64,000 bases of DNA from Alphaproteobacteria bacterium (GCA_015062545.1 SUUL01000005.1:1-64000), one strand, 5' to 3'; shown: positions 39,162 to 49,751, counted from the stretch's first letter. Numbers and translations: made by a program. The notes: a model not told the origin generated them from the sequence alone.

Positions 39162-40463
39162 TTATGCCCCCAACACCAATTTTATTACTTCTGCCACAGA
39201 CACAGTTTGTTGTTCACCAGACAACATGTTTTTCAAAGTCACAACTTGATTTTTTGCTTCATCTTCTCCGATTATCACACTGTATTTAGCATTAATTTTA
39301 TCAGAATATTCAATTTGATTTTTGAACTTTTTATCCGCATCTAAATACGCCACAGATGCTACAGACGCATCGCGCAACATGTTCAACACAGATACGGCAT
39401 ACGACAAATTCTCTTTTCCCATACACAGCACTGCCACATCAACCGGTGTTTCAAATTGCGACAAATCAATCGCCCCTGCTTCCATCAGCGCAACAAAAAT
39501 ACGTGAAAAACCAATCGCCGCACCAACACCAATAATCTTGGTCTTGCTGAATTTTTCTGCCAAATCCGCATAACGACCACCACCGGCCACCGTCCCCAGT
39601 TCTGGATATTTTAACGACTTGAATTCAAACACCAGCCCCGTATAGTATGCCAACCCGCGCGCAATAGACAAATCAATTACGGCATTTTTCACACCAAACA
39701 ATTCCAATATTTTCATAAACTCATTCAATTCTGAAATCGCCAAATCCAACTTATCAGATTTGTTTAAGAAATCAGAATAACCATTTATAAACACTGACTT
39801 AATTTGATTTTCTTTATTTTCGTCATTTAATGCATCACGCAGACCTTCGGCAAAGTCCGCATCGCCCATTTTATCTTTTTTATCAATCAAAACGAAGACC
39901 TGTTTCTTTTGTTCTTCGTTCATTTCCAGATAATCAAACAACGCATCCCAGAATGGTCGTGACCCGATACGAACTTCGTTTTCACCGATGAATTCAGACA
40001 CAGAATTTAATGTACGCTGAATCACAGAAATAATTTCTGCATCATAATTCGTGGACAGTGAATTCACCCCCATTATATCCATATCCATCTGATAAAATTC
40101 ACGATAGCGTCCACGCTGCGCACGTTCCCCACGGTATCGCTTAGAAAACTGACTGGCACGAAAAGGGAACACCAAATCATTCAGATGACCTGCCACATAT
40201 CGCGACAGTCCAACTGTTCCATCATAACGCAATCCCATTTTGGTATCACCCTTTTGGAACAAGAACATTTGCGTTTCAATTTCATCCCAATTATCTTTAT
40301 CCGTCAAAACTTCGGCACGTTCAATCGCCGGCAAATCCAACATACTAAACCCGGACGTTTTCAGCACGTTCAACATGCGCGCTGCGCAAAAGTCAAAACA
40401 ACGTTGCTGTGTTGGTAATAATTCTATAAAACCCGACAATGGTTTTGTTGGTTTCAAGTCCAT
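39162..40463 (-). CDS. hisS: Histidyl-tRNA synthetase
   Basis: GLRYDGTVGLSRYVAGHL; RGLAYYTGLVFEF. Confidence 0.93.
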   Translation of the reverse strand: MDLKPTKPLSGFIELLPTQQRCFDFCAARMLNVLKTSGFSMLDLPAIERAEVLTDKDNWDEIETQMFLFQKGDTKMGLRYDGTVGLSRYVAGHLNDLVFPFRASQFSKRYRGERAQRGRYREFYQMDMDIMGVNSLSTNYDAEIISVIQRTLNSVSEFIGENEVRIGSRPFWDALFDYLEMNEEQKKQVFVLIDKKDKMGDADFAEGLRDALNDENKENQIKSVFINGYSDFLNKSDKLDLAISELNEFMKILELFGVKNAVIDLSIARGLAYYTGLVFEFKSLKYPELGTVAGGGRYADLAEKFSKTKIIGVGAAIGFSRIFVALMEAGAIDLSQFETPVDVAVLCMGKENLSYAVSVLNMLRDASVASVAYLDADKKFKNQIEYSDKINAKYSVIIGEDEAKNQVVTLKNMLSGEQQTVSVAEVIKLVLGA

Positions 40464-40498
40464 TTTTTATTCCTTATTGTTCATACATGAAAACCTAC

Positions 40499-40520
40499 GA
40501 CATTACTAATGTCAATTATA
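40499..40520 (-). promoter_or_regulatory. hisS promoter -10 (TATAAT) with adjacent palindrome GACATTAGTAATGTC
   Basis: ATTATA at 40515-40520 on plus; perfect 7+1+7 palindrome at 40499-40513. Confidence 0.5.
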
Positions 40521-40653
40521 TCACAGAAAAATACAATATGCTAATACCCACCCAACTGGGCGTGATGAAAAACAGTAAAGAAACGACTTATATCTAACAT
40601 TTCTCTTTAATCTTAGGGTATTTTTTTGTTTTTTCAAGCAAAATCATAAAAAA

Positions 40654-40745
40654 GCGGGGCGCAACACCCGCAGACACACAAATGACGAAAGAAAAGATTC
40701 TTACTTAAAACATCTGTGGCTGTTGGCTTTTGTTTATTGCGCCCC
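40654..40745 (-). ncRNA. Candidate structured RNA with intrinsic terminator
   Basis: 9-bp closing stem GGGGCGCAA/TTGCGCCCC, inner stems CACAGATG/CATTTGTG and AAGAA/TTCTT, followed by CGCTTTTTTT. Confidence 0.5.
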
Positions 40746-40806
40746 ATCAAGACACACACATAATACCCCAAAAGCGCACATCACGCCACAGGTACGTTTT
40801 CACAAT

Positions 40807-41499
40807 TCAGAAATACCTATGCAGCGTTCCACCATTTTGTTTTAGCCATCGTTTGGCGCGTTCAACCCCCATTCCATACAATTCGCGTACAGTCGCCCAA
40901 AATTCTGGCGAATGATTCATATGCTTTACATGTGCCAATTCATGCATAACAACATAACGCATCACATCCACCGGCGCAAACGCCAACCGCCATGAAAAAG
41001 ACATTGTACCCGTACTGGAACAACTGCCCCAGCGACTGGTTGTATCACGCAACGCGATTCGCCGCGGCCAATATTCACGCGGCACAGAACGAATCACATC
41101 TTTCACGGCTATTAAGAATTCCGCCTTGACAAAGTCCCGCACACGCCGTTCAAACATTCTTGCATCACCACCCACAACCAGCACATCACCCATTAATTTA
41201 TTAGAACGAATATTCGGATTATGTTGCAGCATTACACAACGTCCCAAAAACTCAAATTCATCCCCAGGCTTCAACGCAATCTTGGACGGACATTTTTGGA
41301 ACACACATTCCACCCACTGTTGTTTAGAAATCAAGAATTTAATCGCTGCATTTTCCGACACCAACCAAGGCTTAGAAATATGAATTTCGCGTTTTGGGTT
41401 TACCTTGGGACGCAACGTAATATTACGCACCCCACGGCGCGTATTAATCACAACAGGGATTTCTTCGCCATTTGACAGTGTAAAAACATACTCTGACAT
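40807..41499 (-). CDS. YgjP/M48-type metallopeptidase (SprT-like zincin)
   Basis: RWGSCSSTGTMSFSWRLAFAPVDVMRYVVMHELAHVKHMNHSPEFW; start MSEYVFTLSNGEE. Confidence 0.85.
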   Translation of the reverse strand: MSEYVFTLSNGEEIPVVINTRRGVRNITLRPKVNPKREIHISKPWLVSENAAIKFLISKQQWVECVFQKCPSKIALKPGDEFEFLGRCVMLQHNPNIRSNKLMGDVLVVGGDARMFERRVRDFVKAEFLIAVKDVIRSVPREYWPRRIALRDTTSRWGSCSSTGTMSFSWRLAFAPVDVMRYVVMHELAHVKHMNHSPEFWATVRELYGMGVERAKRWLKQNGGTLHRYF

Positions 41500-41500
41500 A

Positions 41501-43279
41501 TTACTTAATTTTACCTTTGATATCTGCGGCAATTTTATCTGCATCAAATCCCAATTCTTGATACACAGTTGCCCCATCCCCAGACAAACCGAATCGGTCA
41601 ATGCCGACCACGGCATCGGCGAATTCAAACCACGGTGCGGATGCTGCGGCCTCTATTGCGATTACACGCCCGACCAAGATTTGATTTTTATAATTATCAT
41701 CTTGATTTCGGAAATCACCCACAGAAATCACAGACACAACCTGCACCCAATCGCCCAACCTTTTTGCAACATCTATTGCCAGTGGCACTTCGCCACCGGT
41801 TGCCAGGATAGTTGCACGCACACGCCCGCGCGCGGGATAAATAACATACGCACCACGTTTCAAATCTGCGCCCAATGGCGTTTGCACTTGCCGAATTGCC
41901 TGACGCGACAAGACAATACAAGAAGGCGTATTTTTTTCTGTTAATGCGCGCCGCCACGCATACATAACCTCCCGCCCGTTACAAGGGCGAAACACGTTCA
42001 TATTTGGTATTAAACGCAAAGACGGTAATTGTTCTATTGGTTGATGCGTTGGCCCATCTTCACCGACTGCAATGCTGTCATGTGTCAAGACATAGACCAC
42101 GGGCAACCCCGACAACGCCGCCAATCGCATACTTGGTCGCATATAATCACTAAACACCAAGAACGTAGATGCAAACACACGCAAGCCCGCTGCCGCCATA
42201 CCATTCATAATTGCGCCCATTGCATGTTCGCGCACGCCATAGTTTATATAATTTCCACTATAATCAGATGCCGTTATATCGCGCATACCGGCGACATGCA
42301 CATTTGTACTGCCCCCCAGATCTGCACTGCCCCCGACAACATTCGCCCCAGCGGCGATTAAGGCCTGCAGATAAAGTCCGGACAATTCGCGTGTAGAAAT
42401 CTTTTCTTTTTCCATTGGCAATGAAACATTTGGCAATTTTTCATCAACATTACCCCCCAGCACAGGCACTTGCTCCATCGCAACATTACGCCAAACATTT
42501 TCCCCGATTGGTGACAAGAACTTCTGCACCAACGTCATCAGTTCCGCATCATTAAACGCCAATCCGTGTGCCTTGTTTGACCCCGCCAAAGACGATTCGT
42601 AACCGATTTGTGTTTTACATTGTATAAATACGGGCCTATCTGATTTTTGTGCCGCCATCAAAGCGCGATTTACACGCGTAACATCATTACCTGGCACACT
42701 TATCACATGCCACCCTGCGGCGACCATACGCGCCACGACATCAACATCGGTCTGCGCGACCCCATCAATACTGATGCCATTATCATCCCACATCAGTACT
42801 AAATTATTCAACCCATAACGTCCTGCGAACGCGACAGATTCTTGTGCGACCCCTTCCATTAAATCGCCATCGGAACACAGGCAATACACGCGCGAATCGG
42901 TTTTATTAATTTTTACCGCCAACGCCATTCCCACGGCATTACCGACCCCCTGTCCCAGCGGTCCGGTTGTTGCATCCACACCTGGGACACCGATTTCTGG
43001 ATGTCCGGGCAGCCCGCCGATTTTACGGAATTGATTCAGATCCCCCACATCATATCCAGACAGTTTCAATATTGCATACAACAACGCGCTGCCATGTCCT
43101 GCGGACAAGACGAATTTATCACGTCCGCGGCGCAAGAAATTTGCAAACACAACGGTCATTACATCTGCCGCGCCCAAGACGATACCGACATGTCCACTGT
43201 GCGCCATACGAATTGCATGCAGCGCCCACGCGCGTGCGGCATTTGCCATTTCTTTTAAATCTTTGGAATTATAGTTCAT
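41501..43279 (-). CDS. tkt: Transketolase
   Basis: MAHSGHVGIVLGAADVM; TTGPLGQGVGNAVGMA; CSDGDLMEGVAQE; GEDGPTHQPIEQL. Confidence 0.9.
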   Translation of the reverse strand: MNYNSKDLKEMANAARAWALHAIRMAHSGHVGIVLGAADVMTVVFANFLRRGRDKFVLSAGHGSALLYAILKLSGYDVGDLNQFRKIGGLPGHPEIGVPGVDATTGPLGQGVGNAVGMALAVKINKTDSRVYCLCSDGDLMEGVAQESVAFAGRYGLNNLVLMWDDNGISIDGVAQTDVDVVARMVAAGWHVISVPGNDVTRVNRALMAAQKSDRPVFIQCKTQIGYESSLAGSNKAHGLAFNDAELMTLVQKFLSPIGENVWRNVAMEQVPVLGGNVDEKLPNVSLPMEKEKISTRELSGLYLQALIAAGANVVGGSADLGGSTNVHVAGMRDITASDYSGNYINYGVREHAMGAIMNGMAAAGLRVFASTFLVFSDYMRPSMRLAALSGLPVVYVLTHDSIAVGEDGPTHQPIEQLPSLRLIPNMNVFRPCNGREVMYAWRRALTEKNTPSCIVLSRQAIRQVQTPLGADLKRGAYVIYPARGRVRATILATGGEVPLAIDVAKRLGDWVQVVSVISVGDFRNQDDNYKNQILVGRVIAIEAAASAPWFEFADAVVGIDRFGLSGDGATVYQELGFDADKIAADIKGKIK

Positions 43280-43314
43280 GTGTGATATTATATCATAAAA
43301 AGGGAACATATAAA

Positions 43315-43743
43315 ATGCTAAAAATTTGGACAGACGGCAGTTGTCTTGGCAACCCCGGCCCAGGTGGTTGGGGCTTTATTGCGACAGACGGCAAGAACGT
43401 TGCAGAACGCAGCGGTGGCGAACGCGACACAACGAACAATCGCATGGAATTAATGGCTGTGATACGCGCCCTGACTGCCGCGCACAAACATGACGAAATT
43501 GAAATCCACACCGACAGTCAGTATGTCAAGAACGGCATGCAAGTCTGGTTGAAAAACTGGAAGAAGAACAACTGGCGCACATCCACCAAAAAGCCTGTCA
43601 AGAACCAAGATCTGTGGCAGAAATTGGATGAATTGGCATCCACCAAGAAATTGCATTGGGTATGGGTTCAGGGGCATGCGGGCGAAGACATGAACGAACG
43701 TGTTGACACCTTGGCGCGCGATGCTGCGATGGGGGTAAAATAA
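43315..43743 (+). CDS. rnhA: Ribonuclease HI
   Basis: IWTDGSCLGNPGPGGWGFI; TNNRMELMAVI; HTDSQYV. Confidence 0.95.
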   Translation: MLKIWTDGSCLGNPGPGGWGFIATDGKNVAERSGGERDTTNNRMELMAVIRALTAAHKHDEIEIHTDSQYVKNGMQVWLKNWKKNNWRTSTKKPVKNQDLWQKLDELASTKKLHWVWVQGHAGEDMNERVDTLARDAAMGVK

Positions 43744-44507
43744 TGGCATCAACACCCCTGCAGAAACGCAACACATTCGAACGCGGCATTATGGCTATTC
43801 ATGGCAAGGTTATTCGTCCCATATTATGGCGCAAACTATATCGCACGACACACAAACTGATTCGAACCCAAGACATATCCGAATCGGATGCCCAGAAACA
43901 GTTACAAAAATTTGCATATTTATACGTACCTCATGGCAAGAAAATAAAGAACATGGGCAAATTGATTTTATACAACATGATGGATGCAGTTATTGAAAAT
44001 CAAGACGATTTTGTTCTGTGGCACTTTGATCGCGCCACCCCAGCCCAGCGTTATGGTTTTGCATATCGCACCTTAAAGAAAATGCATCGCAAGATATCTG
44101 CGGAATTACCACACGTACGCCCATATCTGACGACCATAAAATTTGACCAAGAATACAACACGCGACCCGGCAAAAAAAACACATACGGTTACTATAATGC
44201 ATCTCAGAAATTGATTGCCATTACCCCCCATGGCGTAAACGTTGAAAGCGTGTACGAATTGATTGATACAATGGCGCACGAATACATTCATTTGCTCCAG
44301 GCGGCATACTCATCATCAATACCGACACCTATATTACGTTTTATACACACACATTCTGCTGCCACTCAAAATATAGAATACCATTGGCGGCCCAAAGAAA
44401 AAGAAGCGCGTGCTGGGGCACGCATGATTACTCGTGCATTTCAGCGCAAATTTGATGAATATTGTGTTAATGACTACCTTGCAAAAAAATCTGCAGAAAA
44501 AGACTAA
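43743..44507 (+). CDS. Putative zincin-like protein of unknown function
   Basis: MAHEYIHLLQ (HExxH); overlaps rnhA stop. Confidence 0.6.
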   Translation: MASTPLQKRNTFERGIMAIHGKVIRPILWRKLYRTTHKLIRTQDISESDAQKQLQKFAYLYVPHGKKIKNMGKLILYNMMDAVIENQDDFVLWHFDRATPAQRYGFAYRTLKKMHRKISAELPHVRPYLTTIKFDQEYNTRPGKKNTYGYYNASQKLIAITPHGVNVESVYELIDTMAHEYIHLLQAAYSSSIPTPILRFIHTHSAATQNIEYHWRPKEKEARAGARMITRAFQRKFDEYCVNDYLAKKSAEKD

Positions 44508-44575
44508 TAAAGTTCTCTAAATTATCATCCTGCCCAGGGGTACACTTTTATCCCTGCCCCTGTGTGTGCACTCTG

Positions 44576-44772
44576 TTCCCTGCCCCCTTGTGGGGCGGGC
44601 AGAATTCCCGACAATTTATTGGCGATGGAATTCTGGGGTGGGGGTAAAATCACCCGTAAAAATATATGCCGATATTCCCTGCCCCCTTGTGGGGCGGGTC
44701 AGAATTCCCGACAATTTATTGGCGTTGGAATTCTGGGGTGGGGGTAAAATCACCCGTAAAATATATGCTGAT
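44576..44772. repeat. Two tandem ~99-bp GC-rich palindromic repeat units
   Basis: ttccctgcccccttgtggggcggg...agaattcccgacaatttattggcg.tggaattctggggtgggggtaaaatcacccgtaaa twice. Confidence 0.85.
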
Positions 44773-44783
44773 AATAACCTGGG

Positions 44784-44804
44784 TTCTGGGGTCAAGCCCC
44801 AGAA
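44784..44804. repeat. Inverted repeat TTCTGGGGTCAAGCCCCAGAA
   Basis: Perfect 8-bp arms, 5-bp loop. Confidence 0.85.
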
Positions 44805-44916
44805 TGACAAATGGGAAATTAAAATTTTATTATTTATTGCATACCAGATTACGCGCGCCCTACCCCATACCGTGGGTAATTTTTTTGTAAAAAATTGTGT
44901 AAAAAAACATAAAAAC

Positions 44917-44940
44917 AAAACCCCGCAATCGCGGGGTTTA
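44917..44940 (-). terminator. Terminator of giant Cys-rich gene
   Basis: aaccccgc/gcggggttt. Confidence 0.65.
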
Positions 44941-44942
44941 AT

Positions 44943-47900
44943 TCACTTCTCGGATATACAAGATACGGAATATAATGCACGCTGTGTACGTTCATAATCA
45001 GCACCTGTGCTCCACCAATTCTCTCCACAATAATACGCCGCGCGCCCCGTAGCTCGATTTCCTTCAACCGAGAAGACCCAATTTGACGACTCAAACGGAC
45101 TGGTTATCTTACACCAAACACCCGCATAGCCGCTACTATTCTTTTTACCGTCTGGCACAAAACCATCTGCAGCAATCTTACCCGCATTACTCCTGCTGCT
45201 TACAGCGGTCGTTGAATCAAGGGCAGCAATTCCTTCTAGTCTAACGCCATCAACAACCGCCCACCAAGTTCCCGTAGAATCATTATACCCATGTTGCCCA
45301 TAGCTCTTCGGAACGGTGATTTGTAACTCACCTGCGCTTTGATCATATATCCAGTATTCTTGGTCATTATATTCCGCACGGAATGATTGTTCGGCATCTT
45401 TGCTGACCGTGAAAGGACACATTGGTGACATATTGGCATAGTATGTCTTGCCATTGCGCAACACATTCAATGACGGTGTTGTCACCTTGGTACTGCGCAG
45501 GTACATTTCACTGTTCCCCACATGCATTTTTTTACCACAATCGCCCGCTTCGTCCGCACCAATACCATACCCAACGGTTGTTTCACCCGCCGGACATGAA
45601 TTATACGATCCCGAATCACCATAATACACCGTCTGCCCACCGGCGGACCAATGCCCCGCCCCCACATCCGCACAATATGCGGTTTCCGGATCACTTGCAT
45701 CGGCATAGGTCAGATAATATCCAGCCGTGCATCCACCATAACATGAACTGCAAGACGAAGAATACGCACCCGTACCATTACCATAGCAATCGTATGGCGT
45801 ATCCATCAGACCAGTATTACCCGCATGCGATGCACTGCCCGATGGGAACAAACCGCCCGCCAAATCATGACAATATTTGCAAGACGCTGCACCATATTCA
45901 TCCTGATATTCGGCATAAGAACCGCTGCCGCCATAACACTGTTCCTGATTAAAACTGTATATATCCGAATAATACCCCGGTTCTGTTTCTGTATTACATT
46001 GAACCGCATCAACATCATATACATACCAATATGGCACCATATTTGTTGACAGATATGCACTTGGCCATGGACTATCCGTGGAATAACATTCGGCTATTTT
46101 GGTATCGCCAACCATATATTCACCATTACCATTTAACAGGTAATCACAGTCGATATAATTTGTCGCTTCTCCACCACAATATTCGCCGTCAATCCATTGC
46201 GAAGAATCACAGGCATCACCATCATCACCACACGCATCGGCACATTCTTCCAATTCCATCCCATTGTATGGATTTTCATAGAATTCACCATTCCACGCCT
46301 CACCACAAATAACATCTTCTTCATACCAATCACACCCGTCACTATAAAACCCGTTCTCCAGCAACGTATAGCCTGGTTGGGTGGTATCTGTTGCATCACA
46401 CGTTCTGTGACTGAGATAGAGATTTGTACGCGTGCATCCTGCACCATATTCGCCATAGCTCCCCGTACTGCAATAATACTCACATGCAGTAAACACACCA
46501 CCGGTATATGGATTTACATACATTTGTTTTTCTTCATTCCACACATCGGCACAATCAAACCAGTCGTATTCTTCTGTGCAATTATCATCACCATTACATA
46601 CACGCCCCTGGGTTCCCCAACCGCCATCATTACAGTTTCCAACTGTCATATCACAACTACCATCATAATACTCACCATTAATTTCACATTCACCCATGTC
46701 ATAATCATAGTACCCAACCAGATAATCATCATTATTCCATTTCCCACCACCACATGTCACACTGTCCGCGCCGCATACATAGTGTGTATAATCCGCCGAC
46801 AATGTACAACGCAGGTTTCTCATCGCAACATAATCCGTTTCTGCTGTTGGATTACCGATACGACCAATATTTCCATACGTATGTGCACAGCGATTCGTTC
46901 CAAAGAAGTTTTCATTTACCCATTCGCGTTTGGCCGCATATTTTTGTGAAATATTTGTATCTGTACCCGTTGGGCAATCTATCAAGGCAATATCCCCCGC
47001 CGGCGAATACTTACCCGGTGTTGTCACCGCAACACACGCATTATTCTCCAAATTTTCCAAATTTACAAAGAACTGTTGAGACGTTGCCGCCGCAGTACTG
47101 TAATATTGATCGTCACAATGCAACAATCTCTGTGGCAGATAACAACCACGACCATTTTCTGCATCGGCAGACCCCAATGATGTTTCGCTTATACCATATC
47201 CATTTGCCTTTGGTGACCAGTAACAATAAGTACCTGCTTCTATATCACCATGATCAAGTTCAATCGGTTTTAATCCGACATGACATCTGGTCTTGTCATC
47301 ATTCAACCCATTAGAAGACCAATAACCATAATTAGAAACTATATCTTTCCAATCTTCCTGTGCGGCTGGGCATGCGGTGCATGATGCCGCGGTTGTTGTA
47401 TCGGAATACGTTGGCACACTGGTAATATCCATTCCATACACATCCGGAACAACTGTTGCACGCACCGTTGAACATGCGGTTCTGGTCAAGACATCTGCCG
47501 CGGATGCATAACCCTTGCCCACCGGCTGACATGGCGCACCTGATGAACCATAGGGATCCAAACTGGCGATATCATCCAAATACACACCGTCCCAATCCCA
47601 ATCGTTGTATTCATCTGTATTAGCATAATAATAACCCGCGCTGCACTTCAGATTACTTGGTGCCAAACCCGAAATATTTGCAGAACACATCAATTCGCCT
47701 GGGGACATTTCTGGATCGGTAATAGCCGAGATATCATCCCACATACATGTAACATCGCTGATTTTCCCAGAACCGTTTGTGAATGGCACATTATCGTATT
47801 CATAAGTACATTCTTCACCACCACGAACCCCGACATAGTATTGACTGTATTGGCTGAATTCATCTGGCACAGACGGGCAAGTGTACCCATACGGATCACC

Positions 47901-49751
47901 ATCCGGTGAATAAACCCCAGTATTCACACCATTTTTACCACATGCGTTTGCAACAAAGTTATCATAAGACGATCCTCGTAACCACGTTTCACTGGTATTT
48001 GTTGTATTATAGTACCCCTCGTCACACGACAGGTTATACACCCTGCCATCACATCCATTTCCGCTGGTTTTATTGCTGATTCCATAATCAGAATCCGTAC
48101 CATTAGATGCCCAATAACACGCAAATCGTATAATACTGCCGTTATCAATATCCACAGAACCGCCATCATACACAACATAGCATTTCCTTAACGAATTCCT
48201 TTGATAATCACCATAACCATAGCTCTCGATTTCATCCACATGCGATTTTGCCTGTGGACACGCTGTACATGACGTTGCGCCGGCATTTTCTGAATATGTT
48301 GGCACACTAAGTGTTTTACCATTTTCGGTACGCGATACATTACCACATGCCGTTTGTTTTGTTTGACCGGTTGTGCCGACATAAGACCCCGGATCCGCCA
48401 ACATGCATGACGATTGTCCAATATTCGGCTGATAAGACCCCGCCGCACATGGAACCAACCATATCGTATCATTATTCAAATACGCATCTGCACCCGTTGC
48501 AGAACAAGAACGCAAACCGCCCAATGCAGCTGATCCTGGGCAATATGATCCCGCCGGACATACATAAAATGTTTTATATAATTGATTATTAGTGGTCCTG
48601 TCACAGTATGTATCACTGTAGCGATTACGTGCATAAAACCCTTCGTTTACCCCACGAACATATATGCCGCCACTTTGCTTGGTCATATCATATGTTCCTG
48701 AATCAATATCATACGGTACACTTTCATGAACAACATTCCCAGCAACATTTTTATATGTATATGTAACACGACACGCCGCAATGGTGCCCAAACCACCCCA
48801 ACCCTGAACATTGGCAGTTGCAACCGTCACATCACTCGAATAAACCGATGAATTACCATTCGCATCCATCTGATACACATAAGCCTTACTATCTATCGTT
48901 GGGGTCAAATATTCCTTGGTTGTTACACCAGGCTTTGGACAAGGCGTACACGATGTCGCACCCGTGGCATATTCGCCATACACATTACCAGTATAATACC
49001 CACCGGCAACATCCGAACCGTTTGCCCCCATGCCCGCACCACACGATATACAAGATGCCTGACCTGTATTCGGCTGATAGGTACCGGCGGCACACAATGT
49101 ACACTGTGCCGCGCCCACGCCCGAATATGAACCCGCCGCGCACGCCGCGCACTGTGCCGCGCCCACGCCCGAATATGTACCCGCCGCACAATCAGCCGGC
49201 CCCACCGTGCCACCCGTGCAATACTTACCCGCCGGACATGTAACACACGCATTACCCGGTGTTGGCGTACCATTATACACCCACACACCACCCGACAATA
49301 CCGCCATATAATACCCCGCAGAACACGAATCATACTGCTTCTCTTCGTCACAGGTAAAACCAGATGACTTCTCGCATACAAAATTCTGACCAATGCTCTT
49401 GTTGACATAACCCGAATCGCACAAGACCGTCCATGTCGATGCCGAACACCCCGTACACGTGGACACCCCTGTTGCGGTATCACTGGTCGCGCCGCCGGTG
49501 TAATTACCCGTACATTTCTGGTACAATGTACCATTCGCAATCGATTTTGTTTGCAAAGTAGCAGTATTTTGCTGGGTCGCACAGGAAACACAACTGTTAC
49601 CAACACCAGTACCAGTCAAATAATAACCAGAATCACAAGCAGTATATTCAACATTCACACCATCTGCCAAGCATGTATAGCCAGCCGCCATCAAATTTGA
49701 CGTAAAAAACAAAACGGGTAAAAGCGCCACAATGCGCAGAAATCTGAACAT
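44943..49751 (-). CDS. Giant Cys-rich secreted/surface repeat protein (GCC2/GCC3-like)
   Basis: Start MFRFLRIVALLPVLFFTSNLMAAGYTC; repeated CxxCPAGxY and CAAGSYSGVGAAQC motifs. Confidence 0.82.
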   Translation of the reverse strand: MFRFLRIVALLPVLFFTSNLMAAGYTCLADGVNVEYTACDSGYYLTGTGVGNSCVSCATQQNTATLQTKSIANGTLYQKCTGNYTGGATSDTATGVSTCTGCSASTWTVLCDSGYVNKSIGQNFVCEKSSGFTCDEEKQYDSCSAGYYMAVLSGGVWVYNGTPTPGNACVTCPAGKYCTGGTVGPADCAAGTYSGVGAAQCAACAAGSYSGVGAAQCTLCAAGTYQPNTGQASCISCGAGMGANGSDVAGGYYTGNVYGEYATGATSCTPCPKPGVTTKEYLTPTIDSKAYVYQMDANGNSSVYSSDVTVATANVQGWGGLGTIAACRVTYTYKNVAGNVVHESVPYDIDSGTYDMTKQSGGIYVRGVNEGFYARNRYSDTYCDRTTNNQLYKTFYVCPAGSYCPGSAALGGLRSCSATGADAYLNNDTIWLVPCAAGSYQPNIGQSSCMLADPGSYVGTTGQTKQTACGNVSRTENGKTLSVPTYSENAGATSCTACPQAKSHVDEIESYGYGDYQRNSLRKCYVVYDGGSVDIDNGSIIRFACYWASNGTDSDYGISNKTSGNGCDGRVYNLSCDEGYYNTTNTSETWLRGSSYDNFVANACGKNGVNTGVYSPDGDPYGYTCPSVPDEFSQYSQYYVGVRGGEECTYEYDNVPFTNGSGKISDVTCMWDDISAITDPEMSPGELMCSANISGLAPSNLKCSAGYYYANTDEYNDWDWDGVYLDDIASLDPYGSSGAPCQPVGKGYASAADVLTRTACSTVRATVVPDVYGMDITSVPTYSDTTTAASCTACPAAQEDWKDIVSNYGYWSSNGLNDDKTRCHVGLKPIELDHGDIEAGTYCYWSPKANGYGISETSLGSADAENGRGCYLPQRLLHCDDQYYSTAAATSQQFFVNLENLENNACVAVTTPGKYSPAGDIALIDCPTGTDTNISQKYAAKREWVNENFFGTNRCAHTYGNIGRIGNPTAETDYVAMRNLRCTLSADYTHYVCGADSVTCGGGKWNNDDYLVGYYDYDMGECEINGEYYDGSCDMTVGNCNDGGWGTQGRVCNGDDNCTEEYDWFDCADVWNEEKQMYVNPYTGGVFTACEYYCSTGSYGEYGAGCTRTNLYLSHRTCDATDTTQPGYTLLENGFYSDGCDWYEEDVICGEAWNGEFYENPYNGMELEECADACGDDGDACDSSQWIDGEYCGGEATNYIDCDYLLNGNGEYMVGDTKIAECYSTDSPWPSAYLSTNMVPYWYVYDVDAVQCNTETEPGYYSDIYSFNQEQCYGGSGSYAEYQDEYGAASCKYCHDLAGGLFPSGSASHAGNTGLMDTPYDCYGNGTGAYSSSCSSCYGGCTAGYYLTYADASDPETAYCADVGAGHWSAGGQTVYYGDSGSYNSCPAGETTVGYGIGADEAGDCGKKMHVGNSEMYLRSTKVTTPSLNVLRNGKTYYANMSPMCPFTVSKDAEQSFRAEYNDQEYWIYDQSAGELQITVPKSYGQHGYNDSTGTWWAVVDGVRLEGIAALDSTTAVSSRSNAGKIAADGFVPDGKKNSSGYAGVWCKITSPFESSNWVFSVEGNRATGRAAYYCGENWWSTGADYERTQRALYSVSCISEK

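Noticed and set aside
42967-43315. N-terminal extension of the rnhA ORF
   Set aside because: Antisense to transketolase; RNase HI begins at MLKIWTDGSCLGNPGPGG.
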